A stretch of DNA of 64,000 nucleotides from Taiwanofungus camphoratus (lineage: Eukaryota > Basidiomycota > Agaricomycetes > Polyporales > Taiwanofungaceae). Positions 1-11,039 of this stretch are shown here, piece after piece. Made by a program: the position numbers and the translations under genes. Under the pieces are notes generated by a model. That model was not told the DNA's origin. It was given only the letters and a program-made list of their open reading frames with translations, and made no database searches. How positions within the stretch are numbered: the first letter of the stretch is position 1; each line of letters begins with the position of its first letter. The stretch is from NCBI GenBank assembly GCA_003999685.1, contig CP021225.1:1736001-1800000 (forward strand). The letters run 5' to 3'.

Positions 1-68
1 GTCTGTTATGAACCCTACTTTTAAGTCAGGATAGATAAGTTATGGGGCTTCTCACTCTAGGGTGCTAT
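1..68. other. Unassigned edge sequence
   Basis: I see no coding potential and no match to other repeats of the window in these first bases. They are probably the flank or the continuation of a repeat that starts outside the window. Confidence 0.3.
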
Positions 69-488
69 TGATACAAGCTGGTATCCACAACCACGTGAAG
101 TCGATGTAGACATCGAGTGAGTACTCAGGTACAAAGCGAGAGGTCACAAGATACAAGTATAGGATTGCTAGTGAACTAGCTATCTGATAACCAGATTGAA
201 CTTAAGGTCTGACCTACAAAGTACAGGGTCTTATATACATATTCTACTCTGTGTATAGACCATGGAATGTGATCTAAGAAGCAGCATGAGTAAGTGTAAG
301 TAAAGCAATATGAGTCATCAGGCCGTATTAGCAATATGTATGCATAAAACAGAATGTGTGAGCAGGGCCCAATATGAGTCAGAGTCCATGAGTAAGTGGG
401 GCCCGTTTGGGGCCCATACAGTAATCAGCCATGAGTCAATGGGCTGCGTGAAGAAGCTGGATCTATCCAAGGCCCGTCTGATGAGCGA
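69..488 (-). repeat. LTR-D fragment, solo or truncated, minus orientation
   Basis: The sequence starts with TGATACAAGCTGG and follows the same order of blocks as the LTR at 56458-57000: the tract around GAGGTCACAAGATAC, the TATATA-containing stretch and the GGGCCC-rich repeats. It is the LTR family of the Gypsy-C/D elements. It is cut by the next LTR fragment at 489. Divergence from the 56458 copy is clearly visible, so it is old. Confidence 0.7.
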
Positions 489-1231
489 TGATATGACCTA
501 GGGAGTCCTGGATGGAGGGATGAATCTAGAGAGTAGGTCCAACATGTCCAAAGAGAGGAGAGCTAGAGCGGTGTGATACCTATGAGAGATACCAGAGGAA
601 AGGGTAAGCAAATGAACACGACAGAGAAACTACCCAGACCACAGTCAGAGTTCTAGAGGTCTAGTGTGTGCAGAGGAGTAAGGGGCCAATAAGTCCTGCA
701 CGACAGGATCTTATGTCAAGGTGTGAATAGTCCCAAGGAGGTAGGAACATAGTCTTCTAATCCAATGGCAGTGGGCTGGTAGGATACTGGCCAGGTGCAA
801 AGGAGTTGAAGGAAACTGAAGGTGAACTGATGATAAACTGAGAACTGAAGGATAAACCAATGTAATCAGGAGAGGAGATGCTGCTGAGGGATACTGGCAT
901 AGGAATGGGGCATAGAACTGGTGTAGGCAATGACTGATGGACTGAACTATATGCAATGCATGCCTATGGGGTATAACTAGGGTGAAGGCATGCAGGATGA
1001 GGGGGAGGAGAAGGGCTGAATACTCAGACTGAAGTTACTCCAACTTCAGAGATGTAAAATGTAGGGGAATGTAGGACTGCCACAATATATGACATAATAT
1101 GACTGCTGGCTGATAATATGCGTAGAGACGATGGAGGGGAACCTTGTCAGACTGTTAAAAAGCCTTAGAGCAGGAGAAATCCAAATTTGAACTCTGAGGG
1201 ACAAGTCTGTAGATTCTCTGAGACAAGACAG
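489..1231 (-). repeat. LTR-I fragment, minus orientation
   Basis: This is the reverse complement of the right-hand part of the LTR-I copy that ends at 36326, block by block (for example GACTCCCTAG near the terminus and the CCTTACTCC tract). The terminus here reads TGATATGACC and the plus copy ends in GTATCA, so the TGAT...ATCA ends are visible. It interrupts LTR-D on its left and is itself interrupted by LTR-G at 1232. Small open frames inside are not conserved and I do not annotate them. Confidence 0.65.
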
Positions 1232-2184
1232 TGATATGACCTAGGGGACCCTGGTACCTAGGGAGTGCTCCGCAACATGGCTAGGAGGTAGTGTGTGAAC
1301 TGCGGAGATGTGAGGGGAGGAGCTATAACCTGTATGATACCGGAAAATCTGTATGTCTTGTTTTTGTAAGTGAGGGAGTAAGGGGCCAAGGGTCCTGCAC
1401 GACAGAATCTTGTTCCTAAGTGCTAGACGATCTCTAAGGCCTTGTGAGGCCCTTCAATGTGCGTGAAGTCCTTCAAAGTTCTGCAAAGTCCTTCGAAGTT
1501 TTAGCTAAAGCGCACGAGCTGACTTTATAGATGCTGCGAAGTCTTTAACTAGAGTTAGCTAAAGGGTGTAGTGTTCCGAAGCTTGTTAGCGTGAGGTGTG
1601 CAAGAGCTGGCTAGCGTAGGAGACCTGTAGAAGAGGTCAAATGGTTCGAAGAGTTAAGACTTGGAATAGAGATGGGGGAATGAGGTTGCTGGAAGTTCCG
1701 AAGTGTCTGATGACTTCAAAGTGTAGGTCGAGGAGTTCACAGGCATAGGGGGATGTATTATAGCCTAAAATGAAGGCTATCACAGAGTCGTAGGGCTATT
1801 CGTAGGACGTAGGGATGATGCAATGTGAGCCTAAGGGTATAACTAAGGCGGAGGCCCACCAGATAGGTGCTATAAGAGGTGCTGAAGGGTGTAAAGTCAT
1901 GACGACTTCATGGATCGTAGTTCGGGAAGTGTAGATGTGGTTCGTAGATATATTGCGAGTGTAGACGTAGTTCAAAGATACTGAAACGGAGCTAGGGTGG
2001 AGACTTAGAGGCTTAGGACCGTTTCTAAGATTGTACTCATGGCACTTCTCTGAGATCGGAGCTACAGGGAAACTTGTATTCTAAAAGGGAGAAGCGTGCA
2101 CTGAGGGGTCTCCCTTCTTACATAGTAAACTACCTCTGACTAAATAGGGGAGCGTGAGGTGAACTATTCTTGTGTGAAGTGATC
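1232..2184 (-). repeat. LTR-G fragment, minus orientation
   Basis: Reverse complement of roughly 41880-42874, the right half of the solo LTR-G at 41143-42874. The TGATATGACC terminus lies at 1232. The rest of this LTR is cut off where Gypsy-A begins at 2185. Together with the two preceding fragments it shows insertion order D, then I, then G, then A. Confidence 0.7.
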
Positions 2185-2683
2185 TGTTACCGACGGGTAG
2201 GACTAGAGACTTGTTCGTTTTTTCTTTCCCTTTGTTTGTCACACCATGGACGCGCAGCATCCCTTTCATACATTACTTACCCAGATTGACTGACGGGCCG
2301 ACCGTCCCTGCTTATGCCATGGTAGTTATGTACTTTCGGCCACTGACTCCTCTTGCCTTATGCTGTCTCTGGGGGACTGCTAGGATACCTGGGGGTTGGT
2401 GATGGCAGTATAAAGGAGGGACCCCCTGCTGGAGGTTTCCTTAGTCGTATTCTCTTCGTTCATCCATTCCAAAGTGTACTCTGCATTAGTACCAATACAT
2501 GCTTTTCTTTACACATCTTCTTGTACCCCAAGAAGCCCGTAAAGACTATTGCGACTACATAGGGCTTGTAGTTGAAGACTACTGAGGATTGTGACTTGTC
2601 ATCACTGCTGCTCCTCCTTTGACCCTTTGCTGCACACTGCTCCAAGCTTCTGCAGCATTACCAGAGTGAACCCCCCAGTAACA
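2185..2683 (+). repeat. Gypsy-A 5' LTR
   Basis: 499 bp, TGTTACCGACGGG...CCAGTAACA. A TATA-like box (GCAGTATAAAGG) lies near 2405. It is matched by the 3' LTR at 9400-9898 along its full length with no net length change. The bases just inside the LTR do not match a tRNA end that I recognise, so I cannot name the primer. Confidence 0.9.
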
Positions 2684-2899
2684 CTAGAATACGACTCCAC
2701 AAACCTGAACCTGTCCAGGTTCGAGAGGTCACAAGAAGACAGTGCCTAAAAGACCTGTATTGGTCTCGAAGAAGGCGAGGTCAGCGTACTCATAGGACTA
2801 GTACTGATCACCACAGATTATCAACGACCTTTTGATATCGACTACGAACAAGAAGAAGAGCTGGATCACGCAGCGTTTGACCCTACTCTCCCAACTTTA

Positions 2900-4640
2900 G
2901 AAGAGGTCCTGGATCAAGCTGAGCGCAATCTCAGAGCCATTCTCCACGCCGATAGTTCCACCAGTTTCCTCCCAGCCGAACAGAGGGAGCTGATTCTTTA
3001 CACCCGCTCTCGCATCTCCAGAGCCAGCGATGCTTGGCAAGCTGTATTAGAAAATCACGACAGACTGACAAGTAGGGAAGGGAGCCGACCTCTGCCTCCC
3101 ACTCCCTCTGAAGATTTTGACGAAGTCCTCGACCACCATATCCTCACTGCTCAGAAGGTGCTCTCAAACCCATGTTTCTCATTTCAGTTGGCCGTTCCCA
3201 TAATCATGAACCTATATCAAAGGCTACTGAGCGCCCGAGACTTCTATCACCGGCAGCAAGCTGGATTCATCCTCCAAAACGAGGCAGAGGTCGATCCTGA
3301 CGTGCGCCAGGAAGGCTCATCATTATCAAGCAGAGAACAATCGCGACGTACACCGACATTACACGAAGACTTCTAACTGGAGGGTCTGCTCAATGCAACC
3401 GTGCCCTCACCGCTACGACTCTGCACTCTACAGGGGAAGTGATTTCGAACCTTGTACCCCAACCAATCGCGCCCTCATCCAGGCCCGCTGGACAACCTTT
3501 GACAAAATCGACCCACCTTCTGACGAAGGCTCCAGCTCAGAACCGATCCTGACATTGAACGGACAGAACGACAAATAGAGACTGAAGGAACAGAAAAAAC
3601 ATCCCCTTCCACCCCAGAAATGCCCCGTGGCTTGGGCTCTTTCTGATCAGGAATAAGGGAATCAGGGCCACCACCTGATGATGGGCTGGGGGAGGAAGGC
3701 CCCCTCGAGGGAGGGCCACCTTATGATAGAAGTGGAGGACCCCCAGAAGGACCACCTGATGGAGGAGGACCACCCGGCGGAGAAGTGCCCGATGGAGGAG
3801 GACCACCCAGTAGAGGAGGACCACCTGGAGAAGGAGGACCCCCTGGGGGAGAACCCCCTGAAGGGGGGCAGCCTCCTGGAGGAACACCCCTCCCACAAGG
3901 AACTGCACAGATACCTAACCGAAAAGAGCCAGAAATTACTAAGTTCTCTGGAAAACGAGAAGATGCCTGACACTTCCTCATCCAGTTTGCCCAAAGATTC
4001 AACACAGAACGATGGGCCTCCGCTTCCGAACGAGAAAAGGTCAGCAATTTCCTTGGCCACCTCGAAGACCATGCCGGTGCATGGGCCAATACCCTTACTG
4101 AAAGGGCACTCGAACCCCACCCCCTCATCAGAGGAGTGAGCTGGAGGTACGGCACTTTCAGGAACGTCGCTCTTGAGTTCATCAAAAGGTTCAGGGTAAT
4201 AGAGGAGGAGGTCTCTGCAGCCATCGGACTATGGAACTTGGTCTACACCTACGACAAACCCATTGCCGACTTCAATGAGGAGTTCGACCGACTGGCCCAC
4301 AGGGCAGAAATCACCGAGGAGAGTGCCCTCATGGTCTGGTATCGAGAAAAACTACCCAGCACCATGCGAGTCCAAATCATGGAACAAGATGTAGCCCCCA
4401 CAACCCTAGAAGGATGGAAGGAAGCTGCTGCCCAACGAGACCGGGCCTATCAGAACAACAAGGCCATCGATGCCGCTCAAAGAACTTCGAAAACCCCCCC
4501 ACGAGTCGCAGCAAGGGCATTTGACAGTGGAAAGCCAGACCATCAGCACTTGCAAGACTGAAGGACGGGCTCCTGCTACAAATGCCATAATAAGGGGCAC
4601 CTGACCAAAGACTGCCTGGAGCGAACCTCAGGCTGGGGAA
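2900..4640 (+). pseudogene. Gypsy-A gag remnant with Gly/Pro-rich tract and CCHC knuckle
   Basis: This region between the 5' LTR and the protease carries gag-like coding traces. The first part is acidic and hydrophilic, followed by a simple Gly/Pro-rich or Glu/His-rich tract (about 3690-3900, depending on frame) made of GGAGGACCACC-like units. A capsid-like stretch follows at 4136-4561 with the gag-typical W..L......Y and FNEEFDRLA patterns. A nucleocapsid zinc knuckle, CYKCHNKGHLTKDC, lies at 4574-4615. The gag protein would assemble the particle and bind element RNA. It is broken and cannot be read as one frame. Confidence 0.7.
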
Positions 4641-4797
4641 CAGGACCCCCAAACTGAAGGGCCAACGTGAAAGATGAAAATGAGATGGATGATGAAGCCT
4701 CCGAACAGGAGGAGCAGGGGCAAGAAATGAAAGGAGTCAGATTTCCCCACTTCTTTCAGCACCACGACTTTGTGGATTTTCTATAAGGCGACCCGAC

Positions 4798-7700
4798 GTG
4801 ACGCACGAGTCGTCTAAACTCTCTGTACGAAATGTAATTACCGGAATGTGCAAGCGCAATACACTTTATTTACCAGGTTACATTGTAGTAGGAGAGAAAG
4901 CCATCACCGCATGCCCCTTGTTGGATAGTGGGGCTGATGCCAACCTAATTCACCCTGACTTCGTAAGAAAGTGGGGACTCTCCACTCGACCGCTTCCCAG
5001 GACAGTAACCTCAACCACCATTGTTGGCTCTACAAACAAAGGGGGACCAATTACCCACAGAGTCGAAGGAAGTATACGATTAGAGGGGAATGACATCCCA
5101 ACCAACTTTTATGCCTCAAACATTGGAACGCTCGATGTAGTACTCAGCAACCCCTGGCTCGCACAAGTTAACCCACACATTGACTGGGTAGAAGGAACAC
5201 TCGAGATTGACCAAGCTCGACTCACAGAATGGCAAGGATACTATGCCTGAATCATGAGCCAACCCACAACAGACAGAATTCCCCTGTGTCAAGCTTCCAT
5301 TCATGAAGACGATGAGGAGCTTTCAAACATAATGTGTGCTTACACACAAGGAGAAGGGGTTCTGGGGATCTTCCAACAGAAAGAGCAGCCACTCACACAT
5401 GAAGACGGGCTACTGCAGGCCCTAAAGCCTCCACAAGTGAGGCTCGGTTGACCGACACACTTCTCTGACTCTCCACGTATGGTATGGAACACCCCAGAGC
5501 TCACAGAATTGGTGATCCCCAAGGACCCACCCCCATCCGTAGAAGACCTCATCCCAGAATACCTGTGGGACTATAAACGGTTGTTTGAAAAGGAGGCCGC
5601 TAACCAGTTCCCAGAATCCAAGCCCTGGGACCATGCCATTGAATTGAGGCCAGACTTCATCCCCAGAAAATGCGCCGTAATTCCCTTGTCACCAAATGAG
5701 CAGGTGGCGATGGACAAATTCCTGGAAGAGAACCTGGCCAAGGGCTATCTCTGGGAATCGAACTCACCAATGGCATCCCCAGCCTTTTTTGTCAAAAAAA
5801 AGGATGGTACCTTGCGCCCATGCCAGGACTACTGATACCTGAACAAAGGCACAATCAAAGATGCCTACCCCCTACCCCTCATAGGAGAGCTAATTGACAG
5901 GCTCCAAAAGGCCACTGTGTTCACTAAATTGGATCTTCGAAATGGGTACAACAACATCCGGATCAGAGAGGGCGACCAATGGAAAGGAGCATTCATGGTC
6001 AAACATGGAAATCAGGACAAGATCGTTGAACCCACTGTCATGTTCTTTGGGATGTGCAACTCACCGGCCATGTTTCAGCGAATGATGAATGACGCATTCC
6101 AGGACATGCTGGCCGAGGGGTGGATCGCGATCTATATGGACAACATCCTCATTTTCTCTGACAATATGAAAGCCCACCAGGAACGAACCAGACGTGTTCT
6201 ACAATGGCTGCAGGAATGGGACCTATTTGTAAAGTCAGAGAAATGCGCATTTGATGTTGTCGAAGTTGACTTCTTGGGAATGACCATCTTACCTGAACAG
6301 GTGCACATGGACAAGAACAAACTGACAGGAATCACAGATTGGCCCATTCCTACCAGAGTCAAGGATGTAGAATGATTCATGGGCCTCGCCAACTACTACC
6401 GACGCTTCATTCACAACTTCTCCCACATCGCCCACCCCTTGAATGTCATTAAAAAGAAGTGTGTGGAGTGGGACTGGACCGAAGCCTGCCAGGAGGCCTT
6501 TGATGAGCTCAAACGGTGTTTCCAGAGCATGCCTATCCTCCGCATGCCCGACCCGTCCAAACCATTCACCATTGAGGCCGATGCCTCTCTGGTAGCCACT
6601 GGTGCAGTGCTTCAACAACTTGATGAGGAAGGGCGGCTACACCCTATAGCCTTCCTTTCAAAAAGCCTGAAAGAGGTGGAGTGGAATTACCAAGTATATG
6701 ACAAAGAGTTGCTGGCCATTGTCCGAGCACTTGAGGAATGGTGCCACCACCTTGAGGGAAGTGGACACCCGGTCACAGTGATCACCGACCACAAGAACCT
6801 CACCTATTTCCGAGAAGCACAACGACTCAACTGACGCCAGGCCCAATGGCAGTTATTCCTGTCACAATTTGACCTGCAACTATTAAACAAAAAAGGCAGT
6901 CGACTCATTGTCACCGATGCACTCTCCTGGCGACCTGACCACCCAGAAGGTGAGCATGACAACGAAGGTGTTGTCCTGCTACCAACAGACCTCTTTGTCA
7001 ACGCCACCAACACTGCAATCATCGAAAAGATACGTGAATGTTGTAGTCGTGACAGGATGGTCATCGAGACGATTGACGCTTTAAGATGGGGGAAGGTACC
7101 ACCATTCAAGGGCACAGGCTTTGCACACACAAAGCTGGCAGACTGGGACATTCAGGAGGGACTAATTTTATACAAAAACTGAGTTTACGTACCCCCTGAT
7201 GATGATCTGCACTGAGAAGTCATTCAACTCTGCCATGACACACCAGCAATGGCACACCCAGGGGCATAAGATACAATGGCCATTGCCCGAAGGGACTGGT
7301 TTTGGCATGGAATGTCTTCATTCATCGAGAAATATGTTGAGGGGTGCGCCAAATGCCAGGAGAGCAAGATCAACACACACCCCACGAAACCCCCCCTGAT
7401 GGCCATCCCCACAGAACCGAATTCAAGGCCATTCTCTCACATATCGGTAGACTTCATCACTGATCTATCAGAGTCACAGGGCTTTAATGCGCTCATGGTA
7501 GTAGTCGACAGAGAACTCATCAAGGGCATTGTGTTCATACCCTGCACCAAGAACATAGATGCGGTAGGGATGGCAGAGGCCCTACACCTCAATGTATACA
7601 GGCGATACGGCCTACCTGACTGGATAATATCCGACCGAGGGCCACAGTTTGCAGTGGCCGCATTTCGAGAATGGTGTAAGCTGACAGGAGTCAAGGTGGC

Positions 7701-8480
7701 AATGTCCACTGCCTACCACCCTCAATCAGATGGGAGTACAGAACGGGTCAACCAGGAACTGGAGGCAGCCTGGAGAATTCTATGTGCAAATGACCCCCAC
7801 ACCTGAGTCAAACACATCCCCGAGTTTGAATTCACACACAACCAGGTTCCGCATGCTGAAAGAAAGGAATTGCCATTCAAGCTCACCATGGGGTACGACC
7901 CGAAGGCCATCGGCTCTCCACAACCCTCTGACAAATACCCCACGCTCCAAGACCGTCTGACCCAGATCTCCGAATCCTGCAAAGAGGCCTTTGTGGTGCA
8001 AGAGCTAGCCCAGAAGCTGATGGAGGAATGAACCCCTTTTCTCTGGAAACCTTTCCAGGAAGGTGACAAGGTTTGGCTAGAAGCCATGAACCTCCGGCTA
8101 AGAACAATAAGTCAGAAATTTGACCCAAAGTGGCTTGGACCCTTCAAGATCATGAAAGTCAAGGAACCACTGACATACAAGCTACAGCTTCCGAGAACCT
8201 GGAAGATTCACCCGATGTTCCATGTATCACTGCTCACCCCATACAGAGAAACAGCGGAACACGGACCCAACTTTCTGAAACCGCCACCTGATCTGGTTGA
8301 AGGAGAAGAAGAGTACGAAGTCGAGGCCCTCCACAGGCATTGTGCCCAACGTGGGAAGTGGAAGTTCCTCATCAAATGGAAGGGATGGCCGGTCTCTGTC
8401 AGCACCTGGCAGAAGGAAGACGATCTACGGCATTCCCCTGACCTGCTGAGGCGTTATAAGAAGGCAAACCACCTAGGCAT
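4798..8480 (+). pseudogene. Gypsy-A pol remnant: protease, RT, RNase H, integrase, chromodomain
   Basis: The order of domains is that of Ty3/Gypsy. A retropepsin-like motif DSGADANLIH lies near 4924. RT blocks ([28 protein letters not shown]) are at about 5780-6130. RNase H ([23 protein letters not shown]) lies at about 6570-6830. The integrase zinc finger and core (CAKCQESK, VDFITDLSES, SDRGPQF, YHPQSDGSTERVNQELE) lie at about 7260-7770. The GPF-type module and chromodomain (LIKWKGWPVSVSTWQKEDDL) lie at about 8110-8440. The chromodomain is expected to direct insertion to histone-marked heterochromatin, which fits the nested setting. Many breaks are present, so this is a fossil. Confidence 0.88.
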
Positions 8481-8550
8481 CAACCCAGTTGGCAACCGTT
8501 CAACTACCCTGCAAAGAGCAAATCTGCAGCATTTCAAGGCCGCCTCCCAC

Positions 8551-9357
8551 CATGTTCCATCAAACCAACACCACCTGAGCCCGCCTTGCCGCCTCCATCC
8601 TCATCGCAGGGAATGCCCACACCCTGAATCCCTTCCTTCAGAGATCGCAGAACCTCCCCAACTTCGCCGAGGGGATCGTTGTCCCTCTACCTTGCCAAGC
8701 AACATCTGGTCTCGTCGCCGACTTCCTGACCCTTGCTGACCACCTCGGATGGGTGCTGGCCAACGAACGACTATGTCCAGCAGTGGACACCGCCCTCATC
8801 ATCTGGCCCGATCTTGTGGCCCAGGTTGCCATCTTTCGACATCAGGCCGAGGTTGTCTTACACCTCGATCAGGTAATAAGGGGGTACAGAGGGGAGAGGA
8901 AGAAGGAGGAGCACGACGAAGCTAAGTGGTGGGCCAGCCCCATTCGGGAAATTGGTATATCGTACTGGCAGACCTGTAATGTAACGTGCTCTCATCTAAA
9001 TTTCCTCCTTCACACCGACGTCATCTCCGCCCTCGAGCATCTCCTACCACTCTCCTCTATCATCACACGTCCAGCCCCCTCCACGCAGGATGAGTGGACA
9101 GTTTGTCTTCATCCTGAGTGCCACCCCTTGAACTGATGGGCTGGGGCCTGTGAATTCTGCATGGGCCTCGATCATGTTGCTGCCGACTGCATTCATCGGC
9201 CACGATTGGGGGAGCCAGCTGTTGAGCCTTTCATCCTGCCTCGCTGTCTGGATTGTTTCACTGATGACCACAACACCGACCAATGCCCCAAGGCAGGGGC
9301 CACTTGGTCTGAAATCAGTGGGTCGAAGCAGCCTGACGAGGAAGCTATCAGGTCATA
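8551..9357 (+). pseudogene. Gypsy-A third ORF remnant, double CCHC zinc knuckle protein
   Basis: This lies after the chromodomain, in a different frame from pol, and ends 42 bases before the 3' LTR. It has a helical N-terminal part with the block LCPAVDTALIIWPDL and a C-terminal part with two CX2CX4HX4C knuckles: CEFCMGLDHVAADC (9149-9190) and CLDCFTDDHNTDQC (9245-9286). The N-terminal block is shared with the intact ORF in Gypsy-B (LRPEIDTRLLAWPDL). It sits where env would sit in errantiviruses, but no signal peptide or membrane segment is visible; a nucleic-acid-binding role is an inference from the knuckles. This copy is broken. Confidence 0.65.
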
Positions 9358-9399
9358 AAGGTAGGTGTCGGAGTGACACCTGAGAGGAGACGGGGGTAG

Positions 9400-9898
9400 T
9401 GTTACCGACGGGTAGGACTAGAGACTTGTTCATTTTTTCTTTCCCTTTGTTTGTCACACCATGGACATGCAGCATTCCTTCCACATCTTACTTACCCAGA
9501 TTGACTGACAGGCTGACCGTCCCCGCTTATGCCATGGTAGTTATGTACTTTTGGGCTGCTGACTCCTCCTGCCTTATGCGGTCTCTGGGGGACTGCTAGT
9601 ATACCTGGGGGTTGGCGGTGGCAGTATAAAGGAGGGGCCCACCACTGGAGGTTTCTCTAGTTGTATTCTCTTTGTTCATCCTTTCCAAAGTGTACTACAC
9701 ATTAGTACCAATACACGCTTTTCTTTACACATTTTCTCGCACCTCAAGAAGCCCATAAAGACTATCGTGACTACATAGGGCTTGTAGTTGAAGACTACTG
9801 AGGATCGTGACTCATCGTCACCGCCGCTCCTCCTTGACCCTTCACTGCACACCGCTCCAAGCTTCTGCAGCATTACCAGGGTGAACCCCCCGGTAACA
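9400..9898 (+). repeat. Gypsy-A 3' LTR
   Basis: 499 bp, starts TGTTACCGACGGG and ends CCGGTAACA. It is preceded by a purine-rich tract (GAGGAGACGGGGGTAG) that fits a polypurine tract for plus-strand priming. The right flank is decayed LTR-E sequence, unlike the left flank, which is LTR-G. Confidence 0.9.
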
Positions 9899-10390
9899 GC
9901 CACTGAAGATCCTTATATGTGACTGGCCTCATCACTCCAATATCGCTTGATCTACTTCAATATGCCACTTGATGCACTTGATAGTAATCAATCAGATAAA
10001 TTGACATTGTGTTTTGGACTTCCAGTGATGATCAAAATCAATGAAGCCTGTTACAAGACAGTAACAGTATGAATGTACATTTTCATTTCTCTTCACTATG
10101 CTGGACTAGTGGATCATGTACACTTACAATTACCATCATCATTCCTGATGGAGGTAATGGATTGCATTTGAGTTGAGGTACAAATCAAGGTATAATATAA
10201 GACTGGAACTTTAATATATAAAAAAGCCCTTTAAATAATACTATGAGTGTTAGAGGCCTCAGAGTTTGAGATATTGTACAGTACACTACTGGAAAATGAG
10301 TCAGCAATCCACTGAGTATTAGTACATGTATAAGCAGATGACAATTGACCTGTTGACCACTGATACAGTGATATGTACTATAGAACTCTA
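9899..10390. repeat. LTR-E and LTR-B fragments plus AT-rich unassigned DNA
   Basis: About 9903-9988 matches the middle of LTR-E at 46845-46915 (the ATATCGCTTGATC and CACTTGATGC blocks). About 10049-10155 matches the first hundred bases of the Gypsy-B LTR (TGTTACAAG..., then TTTCATTTCTCTTCACTAT). From 10160 to 10390 the DNA is AT-rich and I recognise nothing in it. Confidence 0.6.
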
Positions 10391-10765
10391 TATCAAAATG
10401 GGACGCAGGGAACAGCAATTAAGTGCTGGAGTCCGAAGTAAGCCACAGAGATCTATTCAAATAATGTACTCTACTACATATCTGGAGTCCGAAGTAAGCC
10501 ACAGAGATGGGGGCTACTCCGGACTACAGGGCACTATTTATGCTGGTGAGAACAAAGGGCTCCACCACAGAACAATAGAGTCCATCAAAAAGGGAACAAT
10601 ACAAACATATGACCCAGCCACAAAACTAAAGTGGCCTGTGTTCAACTCCAATCCAATAGCTCCGCCACTAATGATGTAAGTGGCCCACAGTCTACTGTGG
10701 CCACTCCAAGTCCGGCAGCACTCCAGCTTGACCAAGGGACTGTGGCAGAGCACATTATTGTGACA
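10391..10765 (-). repeat. Solo LTR-H (Copia-2 family) with target duplication CTCTA
   Basis: 375 bp in minus orientation, reading from TGTCACAATAATG at 10765 down to ...TTTTGATA at 10391. The flanking five bases are CTCTA on both sides (10386-10390 and 10766-10770), which fixes both ends. The family is tied to Copia-2 because the same LTR directly follows the Copia-2 pol at 33713. The copy is close to the others in the window, so it is fairly young. Confidence 0.9.
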
Positions 10766-11039
10766 CTCTAACCACTACTGGATGCAATCTAGAGAAGCTA
10801 GAGGACAATAGAACAGTGAAATGTGCAAGGGGGAGTCAGCAGCAAAGGGTTTCCAAAATCAAACTGCTTGAGAACATATAATGAAGGTCACAACTGCTTG
10901 ATGTAGCTTCAAAATGGTATAAAACAGGGCTTTGGTAGACAAAACTGAATGTGGGGACTTATGTAGCTTTACTGTGATACAGGATACAACTCTTCAAGCA
11001 GTATTAAAAATGGACTGGGGTAGTGGCAGGATATACAAC
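10766..11039 (-). repeat. Degenerate LTR-E fragment
   Basis: About 10830-11000 matches the reverse complement of LTR-E around 47380-47560: the GTCAGCAGCAAAGGGTT block followed in order by further shared blocks. It is strongly diverged and CpG-free. The first 60 bases are unassigned. Confidence 0.45.

Larger units (their letters stand above)
2185..9898 (+). mobile_element. Gypsy-A: broken Ty3/Gypsy chromovirus-type LTR retrotransposon
   Basis: A Metaviridae-type element of 7.7 kb with two 499-bp LTRs that begin TGTTAC and end GTAACA. The parts in order are gag with a CCHC knuckle, protease, reverse transcriptase, RNase H, integrase, chromodomain and a third ORF with zinc knuckles. The two LTRs differ at roughly one base in ten over the stretch I compared, so the insertion is old; most differences are transitions. 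It is broken, with well over ten breaks. The five bases on the two sides (TGATC and GCCAC) do not match, so no target duplication is visible. A second copy of the family, Gypsy-A', lies at 59622-64000. Confidence 0.92.

Noticed and set aside
3721-4224. 167-codon Pro/Ser-rich frame on the minus strand
   Set aside because: It is the complement of the low-complexity gag tract of Gypsy-A; it has no motif and no support from Gypsy-A'.
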